From Planctomycetales bacterium (GTDB lineage Bacteria; Planctomycetota; Planctomycetia; Planctomycetales; Planctomycetaceae), in the NCBI GenBank assembly GCA_026400835.1, contig JAPLOA010000040.1:1-43899 (forward strand): a DNA stretch of 43,899 bases, written 5' to 3'. Shown one piece after another: positions 16,664 to 26,400 of the stretch; positions within the stretch are counted from its first letter, which is position 1, and each line of letters begins with the position of its first letter. The position numbers and the translations under genes were made by a program. The notes under the pieces were generated by a model. The model searched no databases, had not been told where the DNA came from, and saw only the letters and a list, made by a program, of their open reading frames with translations.

Positions 16664-17731
16664 TCAGCTCAAATCATTTAACAGCTTGATCAGCGGGGCA
16701 AAGAAAGCGACACAAACGAACATTACTGTTAATCCCAGCACGAGTATCATCATCGGGGCAAGGATCGTAGGCACGCGTCGCCAGAATCTCATCCGGCGAG
16801 CTTCTATCGCTTCAGCCAGATGTCGAAGACCCCAGTCCAGATGTCGAGTTTTCAGGGCCGAATGTAAAAACGCAGCTTCGCGAGCTCGCAGCAGCCGTGT
16901 GGCGTTTAAAGCATCGATTGTATCTTCGCCATTCATGACTCGATGCCGCAGCCCACTGACACGCTCTGAGGCTCGCCCCGGGGGCATGTCGATCATCGCG
17001 GAATCGAGTGCCGCACTTAGCGGCTGCCCGGTCGCCGCTGAAAGACTCAACTGCCGAAGTAAACCGGGCACCCAGTACCTCGGCCAATGCTCCATCAGCC
17101 GGTGATATCCGTGAATCAACTTGCTGCGACTTGATGTGTATGTCCACCATAGGCCGATGAAGACACAACTGGTCATCGGCAACAGAAAAATGTACCAGTA
17201 AGAAAGAACCACATCCGTTAAGTAGATCAAAGCCATCGTGATTGGCGGAAACTCGACTCCGAAGCCAATAAAGATTTCTTTGAACTTCGGAATGATGAAC
17301 AGCATCAGGAATGACACAACGGAAAACATTACCGTGCCGATGCTGAAGGTCATCAGCAGCAAAGTCTCCATCGTGACCGCACCACCGCTCGCGGTCTGCA
17401 CCGACTGACTGATCCGCTTCGCTTCATCAACGAGGACATCCGCCAACGTTCCTGTACTCTCGGCGGTCCGAATGGCAGAAATAGTCTGGTCGGGAAGTAA
17501 ATCTCGCACCATCGTCAGCGACGCCGCGAGAGAATGCCCCTGCTCCATCAGCAGTCGCAATTGTCCAATCTTGCTGCACCACTCTCCGCTACTTTCTGCC
17601 TCATGAGCTCGTAGGCTGTGCAGAAGCGTTTCGCCATGCCCGATTCCACCGGCCAGCAACATCAGCAGCGATGTCTGCCGCAAAGGCTCAGACTGGTGAG
17701 TCATGAAGAGCCACATTTGAATATGGTTCAT
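16664..17731 (-). CDS. type II secretion system F family protein (third GspF)
   Basis: A 355-residue polytopic inner-membrane platform protein. It has two T2SF-type domains, each a helical cytoplasmic part followed by membrane helices. The first contains LLAGGIGHGETLLHSLRAHE and a helix near LLLMTFSIGTVMFSVVSFLM; the second contains LSLSAATGQPLSAALDSAMI. The linker KEIFIGFGVEFPPIT and the C-terminus FFAPLIKLLNDLS closely match the second GspF, so the two are duplicates. I chose ATG 17731 because it makes an ATGA overlap with the previous stop; a GTG at 17743 is in frame. The usual GspF N-terminal domain is missing. Confidence 0.88.
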   Translation of the reverse strand: MNHIQMWLFMTHQSEPLRQTSLLMLLAGGIGHGETLLHSLRAHEAESSGEWCSKIGQLRLLMEQGHSLAASLTMVRDLLPDQTISAIRTAESTGTLADVLVDEAKRISQSVQTASGGAVTMETLLLMTFSIGTVMFSVVSFLMLFIIPKFKEIFIGFGVEFPPITMALIYLTDVVLSYWYIFLLPMTSCVFIGLWWTYTSSRSKLIHGYHRLMEHWPRYWVPGLLRQLSLSAATGQPLSAALDSAMIDMPPGRASERVSGLRHRVMNGEDTIDALNATRLLRAREAAFLHSALKTRHLDWGLRHLAEAIEARRMRFWRRVPTILAPMMILVLGLTVMFVCVAFFAPLIKLLNDLS

Positions 17732-19128
17732 GGCAGCCACCACACAATCATAGAAAGATCATTCAGCAACTTGATCAGTGGCATAAACAACGCGATCACC
17801 ATAAAGCCCACGAGGAGCCCGGCACTGACAACGATCAGCATCTGAAACAAGACAGCGATAAAAGATCCGTTACCAGACGCGGCCTGCTCCAGCGCTGACG
17901 CGTAACTTTGAAAAGCCTGAGCCGTCTCCTGGCGAGCGGCCTCGGAGTTCTTACTTCCCGAAACGCGAAACAGCAGCGAAAGAGGCAGCCCGGAAAGCTG
18001 TCGAGTATATGCCAGCTCAGGCGTTCCTGATTCAATGACTTCCGCGATTCTCTTACCGCTTTCTGCCACCGAACTGAAACCGCTGGCCTGAGCGGCGATG
18101 GTGATCGCATCTGCCGGGCCAACTCGATTCCGCACCAGAACTCCCAGAATGCGAGCCACTCGAGCCTGCATCAACCAGCGAACCGATAAGCCCAGACCGG
18201 GAACGCTTTCCCAGAGCTCGGCTGTCTTCGGCAACACCAACAGAATATGCAGCAGCACAAGTGCGGCAATCATGAACGTTGCCATGGCGAACAGACCCGG
18301 CAGCCCCAAACTGCTGGCGATGTCACTCAGGCTGATAAACAGCATCGTGATCCCGGGCAGCTCCACACCGAACCCAAGGAAGATTTCCTTAAACTGCACC
18401 ACAATCGAAATCAACATGACATGCATGCCCATCAGCAGCAGCGTCAATGCAATCAGAGGACTCAGAAACATCGCCGCAAAATGATGAGATTTCAGCCGCA
18501 TCCCACTGAGCGTTGGAACCAGCTCCGCAACAGCCGTTGCCTTCGTCTGCGAACTCAATTGTGAGTTCATAATGGTGCTCAATTCACCCGGTAATAGTCC
18601 CAGTCCGGTAAACGATCCATGCTGACCTCTTTCAAGCTGGTCTGCCATCCGCAGCAGCATGCGGCGAGGTCGATACACAAACCAGAACCACGAAACTGCC
18701 CAAAGCGACACGACCAGCATCGGCAACAGCCCCGCACTGATCACCAGCCCAGGGCGACCATCCGGAATCAGGATCGACAACAACATCATCACAACGCTGG
18801 CAAAGACGCTGGAGACCAGCAGCCACGGCATAGACATCAGCACGGGGTGCTCTATCGGCTCTGCCGCGATCGCTCGCACCGCCACGTGAGCCGGCATGTC
18901 TGTCAACAATGCTTCTCGCAATCGGTCGCCAATCCGCAACTGCAGCATCCGCGGCAATTCCTGATTTTGCCCCGAGAGAACAGAACTAATGGAAAGCTCG
19001 GTCGCATTCACCAGCGTCATGTTTCGCGACTGCAGATAGCTCTGCAATACGTTCTGATCTTCGGCGTCAAAGACACCAAAAATCGAAACGCCTGTAGGCA
19101 ACACGGCTTGATATTTAAACGTTGGCAT
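17728..19128 (-). CDS. type II secretion system F family protein (second GspF)
   Basis: A 466-residue platform protein, the only one of the three with the classic N-terminal domain (MPTFKYQAVLPTGVSIFGVF). Two T2SF domains follow, the second with ILGVLVRNRVGPADAITIAA. It shares KEIFLGFGVELPGIT and the C-terminus LFMPLIKLLNDLS with the third GspF. I chose ATG 19128 because GspF proteins start MPxFxYxA; a GTG at 19137 would overlap the previous stop as GTGA and is the alternative. An extra membrane pair around residues 90-135 makes it longer than usual (about 400). Confidence 0.9.
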   Translation of the reverse strand: MPTFKYQAVLPTGVSIFGVFDAEDQNVLQSYLQSRNMTLVNATELSISSVLSGQNQELPRMLQLRIGDRLREALLTDMPAHVAVRAIAAEPIEHPVLMSMPWLLVSSVFASVVMMLLSILIPDGRPGLVISAGLLPMLVVSLWAVSWFWFVYRPRRMLLRMADQLERGQHGSFTGLGLLPGELSTIMNSQLSSQTKATAVAELVPTLSGMRLKSHHFAAMFLSPLIALTLLLMGMHVMLISIVVQFKEIFLGFGVELPGITMLFISLSDIASSLGLPGLFAMATFMIAALVLLHILLVLPKTAELWESVPGLGLSVRWLMQARVARILGVLVRNRVGPADAITIAAQASGFSSVAESGKRIAEVIESGTPELAYTRQLSGLPLSLLFRVSGSKNSEAARQETAQAFQSYASALEQAASGNGSFIAVLFQMLIVVSAGLLVGFMVIALFMPLIKLLNDLSMIVWWLP

Positions 19129-19133
19129 ACAGA

Positions 19134-20198
19134 TCACATTCCGATATTGCGATAAAGCTCTGTCACCGGCCAGAACACCATGATCGCGTAAGTCAGTACA
19201 CAGCCTCCGCCAATCACAACAAACAGCATCACCGGCATCAACAGCTTCAGCCAGGCCAGATTTCGATCCAGACGAGTTCTATAGAACTCAGCGACCGATC
19301 TGAGTCGATGTACCATCCTGGCTTCGTCGTGCTCCACCTGCTGTAAACACACACTCAACAGAGACGGCAGGCGATATCGAGACGTCTGCAACACAGTCGC
19401 CTCCTGACTCATCGAGCCACCCGCTTCAATCTTCTTCGCGATGTCTCGACAAGCCATTTCAAGTCGATAATTTCCGGTCGCTCCACCTGCCAGTTTCAGA
19501 GAATCCTGCAATGGCAGGCCGCGTTCAGTCAGCAGTGACAGCATTCTCGACAACGTATAGCTCTGCAGGTCACGCACGAGTGCATACACGCCGGGCAACA
19601 ACAAGAGCAGTCGTTCCGGCCCTTTAAACGCCATCGCAGCCGCTCGCCCGGATGCCGACCAGATCAACAGCAGCACCATTCCCGCCAGAGGAATCAACAG
19701 AGTCCACCACGGCATATCACGATTCCACTCCAGCAGTTTCCAGAGCAGCCAATGAGTCTTAACGTCCCAGTAAACGAACGTGTCCAGAAACATCTGTAAC
19801 GTATGCTGAAGAATCACAACGACCAGCACGCAGGCCATCGCGACAATGGTGAGCGGATAAGCGGCGGCCTGCAGAAGTCGACCGCGAAGACTGACGACAT
19901 CCGTGGCGAAGTCTCCCATCATCTCGACCGTCAGCCCCAGATCTCCGGAACGAACCCCGGCTCCAACCGCCGAGGCGAGCATTCGCCCCGCACCGGCGGA
20001 TTCTTTCTGAACAAGCTCTTCCAGCGACTGCCCTTGATTCAGTCCATCAGAAATCGCCTGAGTCAACTGTTGCAGTCGCCGTCCACGGCCGCGACCAGCA
20101 TCCGCCAGAGTTTCCTCCAGGGGCATCCCCGCGCGGACGAGGTGTCGAACCTCCTCCGAGAGATGCTGAATGTCTTCCAGTGTTAAAGCAGCCGTCAT
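19134..20198 (-). CDS. type II secretion system F family protein (first GspF)
   Basis: A 354-residue protein with two T2SF domains. The first starts VRHLVRAGMPLEETLADAGR, the second LSRMLSLLTERGLPLQDSLK. Both end in long membrane helices (LTIVAMACVLVVVIL; LKLLMPVMLFVVIGGGCVLT). It lacks the KEIFxGFGVE linker of the other two copies, so it is the most diverged. GspF sits in the inner membrane and couples the ATPase to pseudopilin assembly. The ATG overlaps the gspE stop as ATGA (20195-20198). Confidence 0.9.
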   Translation of the reverse strand: MTAALTLEDIQHLSEEVRHLVRAGMPLEETLADAGRGRGRRLQQLTQAISDGLNQGQSLEELVQKESAGAGRMLASAVGAGVRSGDLGLTVEMMGDFATDVVSLRGRLLQAAAYPLTIVAMACVLVVVILQHTLQMFLDTFVYWDVKTHWLLWKLLEWNRDMPWWTLLIPLAGMVLLLIWSASGRAAAMAFKGPERLLLLLPGVYALVRDLQSYTLSRMLSLLTERGLPLQDSLKLAGGATGNYRLEMACRDIAKKIEAGGSMSQEATVLQTSRYRLPSLLSVCLQQVEHDEARMVHRLRSVAEFYRTRLDRNLAWLKLLMPVMLFVVIGGGCVLTYAIMVFWPVTELYRNIGM

Positions 20199-21436
20199 TT
20201 AAGCGATCCTAACACTCTCAACACCTCTTCATGACTGGTCAAACCTGCCGCGATGGCCTTGACCGCCGCCTGCTGCAGTGTCTCCATTCCCGCGGATTCC
20301 GCCAGCGTGGCCAACTGCCGCGCATCGGTTCTCTGCAGAATCCCTCGTGCGATTTCAGGAAGATCCGGATCCAGCATTTCCGCCAGAACCATCCGGCCCG
20401 AATATCCCGTCGAGCCACAGTGATCGCAGGTACTGCCACGAGTCTCCGCCAGTCTGAATTTGTCTGCCCCTTCCGCAACTCTCTCACATTTCTCATTCAG
20501 TCCTGGTTCAGTTCGCGGCGGAGACCCACAATGCTCACAACGGCGACGCAACAATCTTTGGCAGATCACACTCCGCAAACCACTGCGCAGGAGATACGGT
20601 TCAATCTGCATGTCCAGCAATCGAGTCAACGCTTCGGCCGCACTGCCAGCATGAAAGGTGGTCAGCACCAGATGTCCGGTCAAGGCGGCCTGAAACGCCG
20701 CTTCCGCAGTTTGAGGATCTCGAATCTCCCCCACCAGAATCACGTCGGGATCCTGCCGCATCAGTGATCGTAATCCGGTCGCCAGATCAAAACCGGCCGA
20801 TGGCCGCACCTGGGACTGAGTCGCCCCGTCAACCGCGACTTCAATCGGATCCTCCAACGTCATGATGCAGCGAGAACCAATGGACTGAGCAATGATTTCC
20901 CGCAGACACGCATAGACCGTAGTGGTCTTGCCACTGCCCGACGGGCCAGTCAGTAAAATCACCCCGGCGGTTGCTCCCAGATGCTCCAGAAGTCGAGATC
21001 GTACGGTGTCCGGCAACCCCAAGTGTCCCAACCGCTGCAGCTGATCGTTCTCAGCAAACATGCGAATCGCAGCTTTTTCACCATGCAACGTGGGGAATGT
21101 CGTGACGCGCACCTCCGTCGGACTGTATTCCCGAGCCACTCGTCCTTCCTGCGGCACATCCGTTCGATAGGTCAGTAATCCGCTGATCACTTTGAGTCGG
21201 GCGATAATACGAGTCGCAAGTTCGCGATCAAACCCTGCGACGGCGTGCAGCACACCGTCAACTCGCCATTGCATCATTAGAGCCGACTCGGACGGCACCA
21301 GATGCACATCGCTGGCACGACCTTTTCGAGCTTCACTCAGAATCAACCGCACGATCTCGGGGACATAGTCATCCGAGTTTGCGGAAAGCTTTCCAAAGGC
21401 CGAAACAAAGGAAGAAGAAATCGAGGCGTGAGACAT
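20195..21436 (-). CDS. gspE: GspE/PilB-family secretion ATPase
   Basis: The cytoplasmic hexameric ATPase that powers pseudopilin assembly. About 413 residues from ATG 21436, shorter than full GspE (about 500) because the first N-terminal domain is missing. Visible are the N2-type start (VRLILSEARKGRASDVHLVP), Walker A GPSGSGKTTT, the Asp box MTLEDPIEV, Walker B QDPDVILVGEIRD, the His box GHLVLTTFHAGS, and a zinc tetracysteine CEHCG...CDHCG. The tetracysteine is more typical of PilB/GspE than of PilT retraction ATPases. It is the first gene of the operon. A TTG at 21463 is an in-frame alternative start; both starts have weak ribosome sites. Confidence 0.93.
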   Translation of the reverse strand: MSHASISSSFVSAFGKLSANSDDYVPEIVRLILSEARKGRASDVHLVPSESALMMQWRVDGVLHAVAGFDRELATRIIARLKVISGLLTYRTDVPQEGRVAREYSPTEVRVTTFPTLHGEKAAIRMFAENDQLQRLGHLGLPDTVRSRLLEHLGATAGVILLTGPSGSGKTTTVYACLREIIAQSIGSRCIMTLEDPIEVAVDGATQSQVRPSAGFDLATGLRSLMRQDPDVILVGEIRDPQTAEAAFQAALTGHLVLTTFHAGSAAEALTRLLDMQIEPYLLRSGLRSVICQRLLRRRCEHCGSPPRTEPGLNEKCERVAEGADKFRLAETRGSTCDHCGSTGYSGRMVLAEMLDPDLPEIARGILQRTDARQLATLAESAGMETLQQAAVKAIAAGLTSHEEVLRVLGSLK

Positions 21437-21438
21437 GG

Positions 21439-21573
21439 ATGTCCAAAAAGTCAGAGCGATCAAACGGTTACGTCCAATGCACTGTCAGTCCTGAAAACGA
21501 ACGTGGGACATGCTTGTTCAACAAACCTGCGACGTGGGAAGAATGCCCATTCTACTGCAAAATGAAGACTTGA
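21439..21573 (+). CDS. possible 44-residue Cys-containing small protein
   Basis: A short frame starting two bases to the right of the gspE ATG and pointing the other way. The product begins MSKKSERSNGYVQCTVSP and ends with ATWEECPFYCKMKT, with four cysteines, a Trp and a balanced composition that reads like a small zinc- or disulfide-type protein. GAGG lies 12 bases upstream, a poor ribosome site. I do not recognise a family. It could equally be chance reading within the operon's promoter region. Confidence 0.3.
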   Translation: MSKKSERSNGYVQCTVSPENERGTCLFNKPATWEECPFYCKMKT

Positions 21574-22080
21574 CGAAGCACCAGCAGCGTCATTTTCAAC
21601 AGCCTCCCGGGCGTAATTCCTGACGCGACGGATCCCAATTTGCGCCATTGCGATCATGAGCATCCATTCGAGATTTGAAACACGAATTCGGCAGCATAAA
21701 CGCGTTCATCCCTTCTCCCCAACGACCTCCGTCAAAGGCTCCAGAACGCGGCGAGCCAATTCAACCAGCATCGAGATCTCCTCAACTGTTCATCTTGTCT
21801 GACAACTTCCAAAGTTTCCCGAGCAGCAATTCGAATTCAACACCCCCCCCCCGTCGGCCCTTCGAGGCAACCAATCCCAAATACCGATCAGCCTCTCCGG
21901 ACGAGAGATTGCTCCATGCAAAACAGCACCATCATCGAGCATCACGAACGAAACCGATCCGCAGGAAAGAATTCCTGGGCCAACATTCGCACCCATTGAA
22001 TTCAATGAGTAAACTATACTGGTGGTCGGTGCTGAACCTCGTTTCGAAACATGATGACTGTCATAACTTTTCAGAGGAAC
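21574..22080. other. 507-base region upstream of the secretion operon and DUF2237 gene
   Basis: Open frames here overlap each other or the DUF2237 gene and I do not support them. The only clear sequence feature is a run of ten C at 21843-21852. Promoters for the leftward operon and the rightward gene probably lie here but I cannot place them. Confidence 0.4.
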
Positions 22081-22485
22081 ATGTCCTTGGCCAAGAATGT
22101 CTTTGGTGAAGATCTGGCGGTCTGTTCGGCTGATCCGCTGACTGGTTTTTTTCGCACCGGGAAATGCGAAACCTGCGGCGACGATCATGGCATGCACACT
22201 GTCTGCGCTGTTATGACCACCGAGTTCCTGCAGTTTTCAAAACGTGCCGGAAACGATTTGTCCACGCCAGTGCCTGAATATCGCTTTCCAGGTCTCAAGG
22301 ACGGCGATCGCTGGTGCCTGTGTTTACCACGCTGGCTGGAAGCACTCGACGCAGGCCTGGCCCCAAAACTTGCCCTGCGATCCACACACATCTCAGCGAT
22401 CGAACACATTTCGATGGAGATCCTGCTCGAATACGCAGTCGATGCCGACGGCTACGTATTGCCAATTCCGGACGACGAAGACTAA
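22081..22485 (+). CDS. DUF2237 family protein
   Basis: A 134-residue protein that fits DUF2237 throughout: KNVFGEDLAVCSADPLTGFF, the CETCGDDHGMHTVCAVMT segment, EFLQFSKRAGNDLSTPVPEY, FPGLKDGDRWCLCLPRW and the HISAIEHISMEILLEYAV end. Several conserved Cys and His residues are kept. The molecular role of the family is unknown. ATG 22081 is preceded by AGAGGA three bases away, which decides the start over an in-frame ATG 30 bases further left. It is monocistronic as far as can be seen. Confidence 0.92.
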   Translation: MSLAKNVFGEDLAVCSADPLTGFFRTGKCETCGDDHGMHTVCAVMTTEFLQFSKRAGNDLSTPVPEYRFPGLKDGDRWCLCLPRWLEALDAGLAPKLALRSTHISAIEHISMEILLEYAVDADGYVLPIPDDED

Positions 22486-23275
22486 GAACGCCAGATGAGA
22501 CTGGAAGGGCTTCTGCCGAGAAGTCGGAATCACCGACAAAAGCGATCGATTTCACGAAAACAAGCCGAGGTCAAGGGGTCTGTTCAGGTTTCGTTCGGCC
22601 CCCTGACAAACGGGCTGCTCTTACGGCCCCCTATCCGATCAAAATGAATGACTCTCCGCACTGAGTGAATGCTAATTTTAAACTCCATTAAGACTGCTGC
22701 TGAGGGAAACCGGCACTTGGCTGATGTTGTTTATGATGTGCGGACAATTCAGACATCCAGTCGACTGTTCCCGGGTTGCTCGAATAGCGGCCCGGATGAT
22801 TTCTTTGCGACGCGATGTGCAGAATTAGCGAGATCAACTGTCCAAGCTGCTGAACATTGATCATTCAGCAGCGGTTTGCGCAGGCCAAAAGCACACGGAT
22901 CTGAGGGTTAGCCTCATAAGCAGAAAGTCGCGTTTCAGGAAGAGTTCTCTTCCGTCTTCCGTTACGCACGCTGATGTACGCTGTCGTGTCCCTCATCCCA
23001 TCCAGCTCACGACCCGTCCGGGAAAACCCTGATCCGATAAATGATCTGATCTGTATAGACGGAATTGTTGCCGTGAGATTGCCCAGGCTGCCTGAACGCG
23101 GTCGCCTTACGTAATCGAAAATGGGTTCAATGTCGAAATCACCAGCAGACTCTACGGAGCTTGCGCATATTTTGTGCGCGGGCTGCGCTGGGCTGGTTGT
23201 TTGAGACGGGGATTGGTGTTCTGGACTATTGGCTGCAATAGATTAAACCCCGGAAGCAGGGGCCGCGGCGACTAA
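22486..23275. other. 790-base non-coding stretch before the giant gene
   Basis: I see no supportable gene. Short frames here (for example near 22669) have no ribosome site and no family resemblance. The area from about 22900 to 23270 may be the promoter and long leader of the giant gene. Confidence 0.4.
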
Positions 23276-23329
23276 ATCAACGGCTACACGGGTCAACGGC
23301 TAAACGGACGCTAACCCGCTACGGTTGAT
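23276..23329 (+). promoter_or_regulatory. tandem and inverted repeat in the giant-gene leader
   Basis: Two 15-base copies, TCAACGGCTACACGG (23277-23291) and TCAACGGCTAAACGG (23293-23307), are spaced 16 bases apart. The same stretch can also fold: ATCAAC (23276-23281) pairs with GTTGAT (23324-23329), and inside it CGGGT (23289-23293) pairs with ACCCG (23314-23318). It lies about 90 bases before the ATG. It could be a regulator-binding site or a leader hairpin; it is not followed by a T-run. Confidence 0.35.
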
Positions 23330-23415
23330 AAACCCAACAGCAAATCTCAGTCAAAACAAGTGCACCACGAGGGTCGCAAAAGATTCGTAAATCAACGCTC
23401 GACAGGATTTGAGTC

Positions 23416-26400
23416 ATGGTGCTGGAGTTTCCGTTTAATCGCCGAACTCGTCGCCGATCTACGAAATCTGAACAAGTCGCCGACGTTTTACTGAATGCCG
23501 TGCGGCAGTCGAGTGCGACTCCCAGTCCGCGGCGAAGGGCGAGGGCTGGCCAATTAGCGGTGACGGCTCATCGCATTCAAATGCTGGAAGAGCGCCTGCT
23601 GTTGGCGGCAAATATCAATCTCGCCACATGGGCCGGAACGCCGTTTCTTCTGGAAGCGTCCGGCTCCGCTAACAACGCCACGATTACTCTGAAGAACCGC
23701 TCAGACAATACGGTGCTCACCACGCAGGCTGTGAACAACGCAACGGGCTCGCTGACAATCACCGGCTCTAACGGCGCGGATGATGTATGGATTAACCTAA
23801 GCGGCGTCTATGCTGAGAACGGCAGCGGAACAATTACGACAGAGATCCCCGTTTCCTTTGCATTCACCGGCGGAACGGGCAATGACTCGGTAAAGTTCAC
23901 GGGCAACACAGCTGTCTCGAATACGCTGTCTGTGATTGCAGAAACAATTACTGTCGATGCATCGGTGCGTGTCGATGCGCCGAATTCGGTGAGTCTGACC
24001 GCCACAGCCAATGCCGGCACCGTCAACGAAACGGGACTTCTTGCGGCTTCAACATGGACGAACTCAGCAGCGGTGACGGTCAGCGGCAAAGTCACCAGTT
24101 CGGCGGTAACTCTGTCAGCCGCGACCAGTGGTACGATCTCGACAATTAGTTCCGGAAGTCTTGGATCGGCTACAAACACGTGGACTGACGCGGCTGTTGT
24201 GACCGTCAATGCCGGGGCCATCGTCAAAGGGACCAGCAGCGTCACGATTCTGGCGGACCGCGCCACGACGTACCTTGCTCAGGGGCGGAGTGCAAAGAAC
24301 GAGATTACTGGTGACACAAAAGTGATCATCGGTGGCTCAGGGACGGCGGCTCAGATCACATCGGGCGGTGACCTTTCGATCAAAGCTGACAACCGCATCA
24401 CAACCACGGCGAAGAGTCCTCAGCAGGTAATCGATCCGGGAGCACTCGGCTTTCCTGCCAATATTGCCGTTTCAGCGGCGCAGAACCTGATCACCGGCGA
24501 CACGAAAGTCAGCATCACCAATTCCACCGTTACACAAACAGGCTCCGGAGCCACCACGGTCGAAGCCAATCGTCGATTGGTCGCCACGGCGGAAGCAGAA
24601 ACGGATTCTCTGACCTATGCCGCGATTCCCGGCGGGCAAACAGTCTCATTGAATGGGACGTACGCCGCCAACCAGTTGTCTGGCAGCGTGACGGTCATCG
24701 TCATGGGTGGTTCCTTCACGACTGGCGCCGCGACAGTTGCGGCCAACGATGACGCGACAGCCAGCGTCAAATCCGGCCTGACCGCGCGGACGACAAGTTT
24801 TGGGACGGCGTTTAATACGTCTTCGTTGTCGTTTGGTGCGTCGATTGCATTCAATTTGATCGGCGGATCAGGGCTGAGCGCCGCGTTGCGAACGGTCGAC
24901 ACTTTGCTGGGCACGAGCGTCACTCCAGCCACGGCGTCTCAGACACTGGCGATGTTTGATAACACGATTATTGATGTGACCGGTTCATTGGCCGTTACAT
25001 CAGATTCCGGCGCGCGAGCCAATGCGACGGTCAGCAATGCTGTAGAATCCAATGTTTCCGGCGTCAGCGGTGCCACGGGGTCGGCGGCGTCCGGCATTGT
25101 CGCGAGCAACCTGATCAACAGCTCTTCAATGGCTCTCGTCAAGCCGTTTGATCACAACAGCAGCGCAGGGACGGTCAGCCTTGCAGTGGGTCAAAAGGTC
25201 AAAGTCGCCACAGGACACTCGTCGGGCGGAACAATTGGTGCAATCTACGAATTCATCGGGACCGCTGGCAGTGTCAATTTGTCGACTCAAAACTACAGCA
25301 ATGCTTCCAGCTGGAAACTGGCCACCGCGGCCACAACAGCCGTCTCCGGCGCGTTGAACATCACCGCGAACGATACCACCGCCGCTTTCAGCAATGCCAA
25401 ACTGGTCTCGTCATCGACCGTGACCAATGACGGCGGTATGCGTCTGCTGCAGAATGGAATCAACTCGCTTCTGGACTACGACTATTCCAGCTCAGCGACT
25501 TCCGTGATTCTGGCATTCGGAGACAAAGTGCGCGTTCTCCAGGGATCAAATGCTGGCGGAATCGTTGGCAGCGTTTATGAATATCTTGGAGTGGCCGGCA
25601 CGACGAATCTCACAACTCAGAACTACGCGAATCTGGATCTGTGGAAGCCAGTGGATGCCACGGAGTACATTCCTCAGGGCATCAATCTCACCGATTCCAG
25701 CTCGGTCGCCGTCGGCGGCATCGTTGTGCGGAATGATATCAAGTCATCCGCGACTGCCACTCTGCTGAACGCAACGCTGACAGACGCGGGTTCAGTGGCC
25801 GTGCGAGCAGTCGAAGATGCGACGATCAAAGCCGAAGCGGACGCCACGGTTCAGTCCTCCGGTGGCAGCGCGTTTGGCAGCGGAATGAGTCTCGCCGTCA
25901 ACGGAGTCATTGCCACCAACACCGTCCTCAGCAACGCTTCGGCGTTGATTCAGAACAGTTCGATCACGACCAATTCAACATCACCGAACACTGGCAACGT
26001 CTCGGCGGTCGCGCTCAATACTTCCGAGATTGATGCGATCAACAAGAGCATCGTGACGGCCGGACAGAACGCGGTCGGTGTGACTCTGGCGTTCAACACG
26101 ATTGGCTACGAGCCGCAGAATACTCTGTTCAGCTCGATCGACGCGATTCTCGGTACCGATATCGGCACACAGACCCCGGCCAGGACGAGTGCTCAGATCA
26201 TAAACTCGCCGATCAACGCGGCTGGAGACCTGGCCGTCACAGCCACATCCACGGCCCGTATCAACTCGACGCTCAGCAACGAAGCCACTTCGGCAGCCTC
26301 GGCCTTGATCAATGCCAGCGGCATGGCAGTCGGCATGGTTGTCTCGTCGAACATGGTTTCGACGGACGTTGACGCGGCGATCAAGAGTACCGCTTCTGCG

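Noticed and set aside
13121-21436. Calling the operon a complete type II secretion system or a type IV pilus locus
   Set aside because: Secretin, alignment proteins, prepilin peptidase and retraction ATPase are absent from the window.
21675-22197. Two overlapping open frames on opposite strands upstream of the DUF2237 gene
   Set aside because: Both run into the DUF2237 gene in a different phase or strand, span the C-run and have chance composition.
22669-22860. A 63-codon plus-strand frame in the giant-gene leader
   Set aside because: No ribosome site, no recognisable family and no partner; it could be real but I cannot support it.
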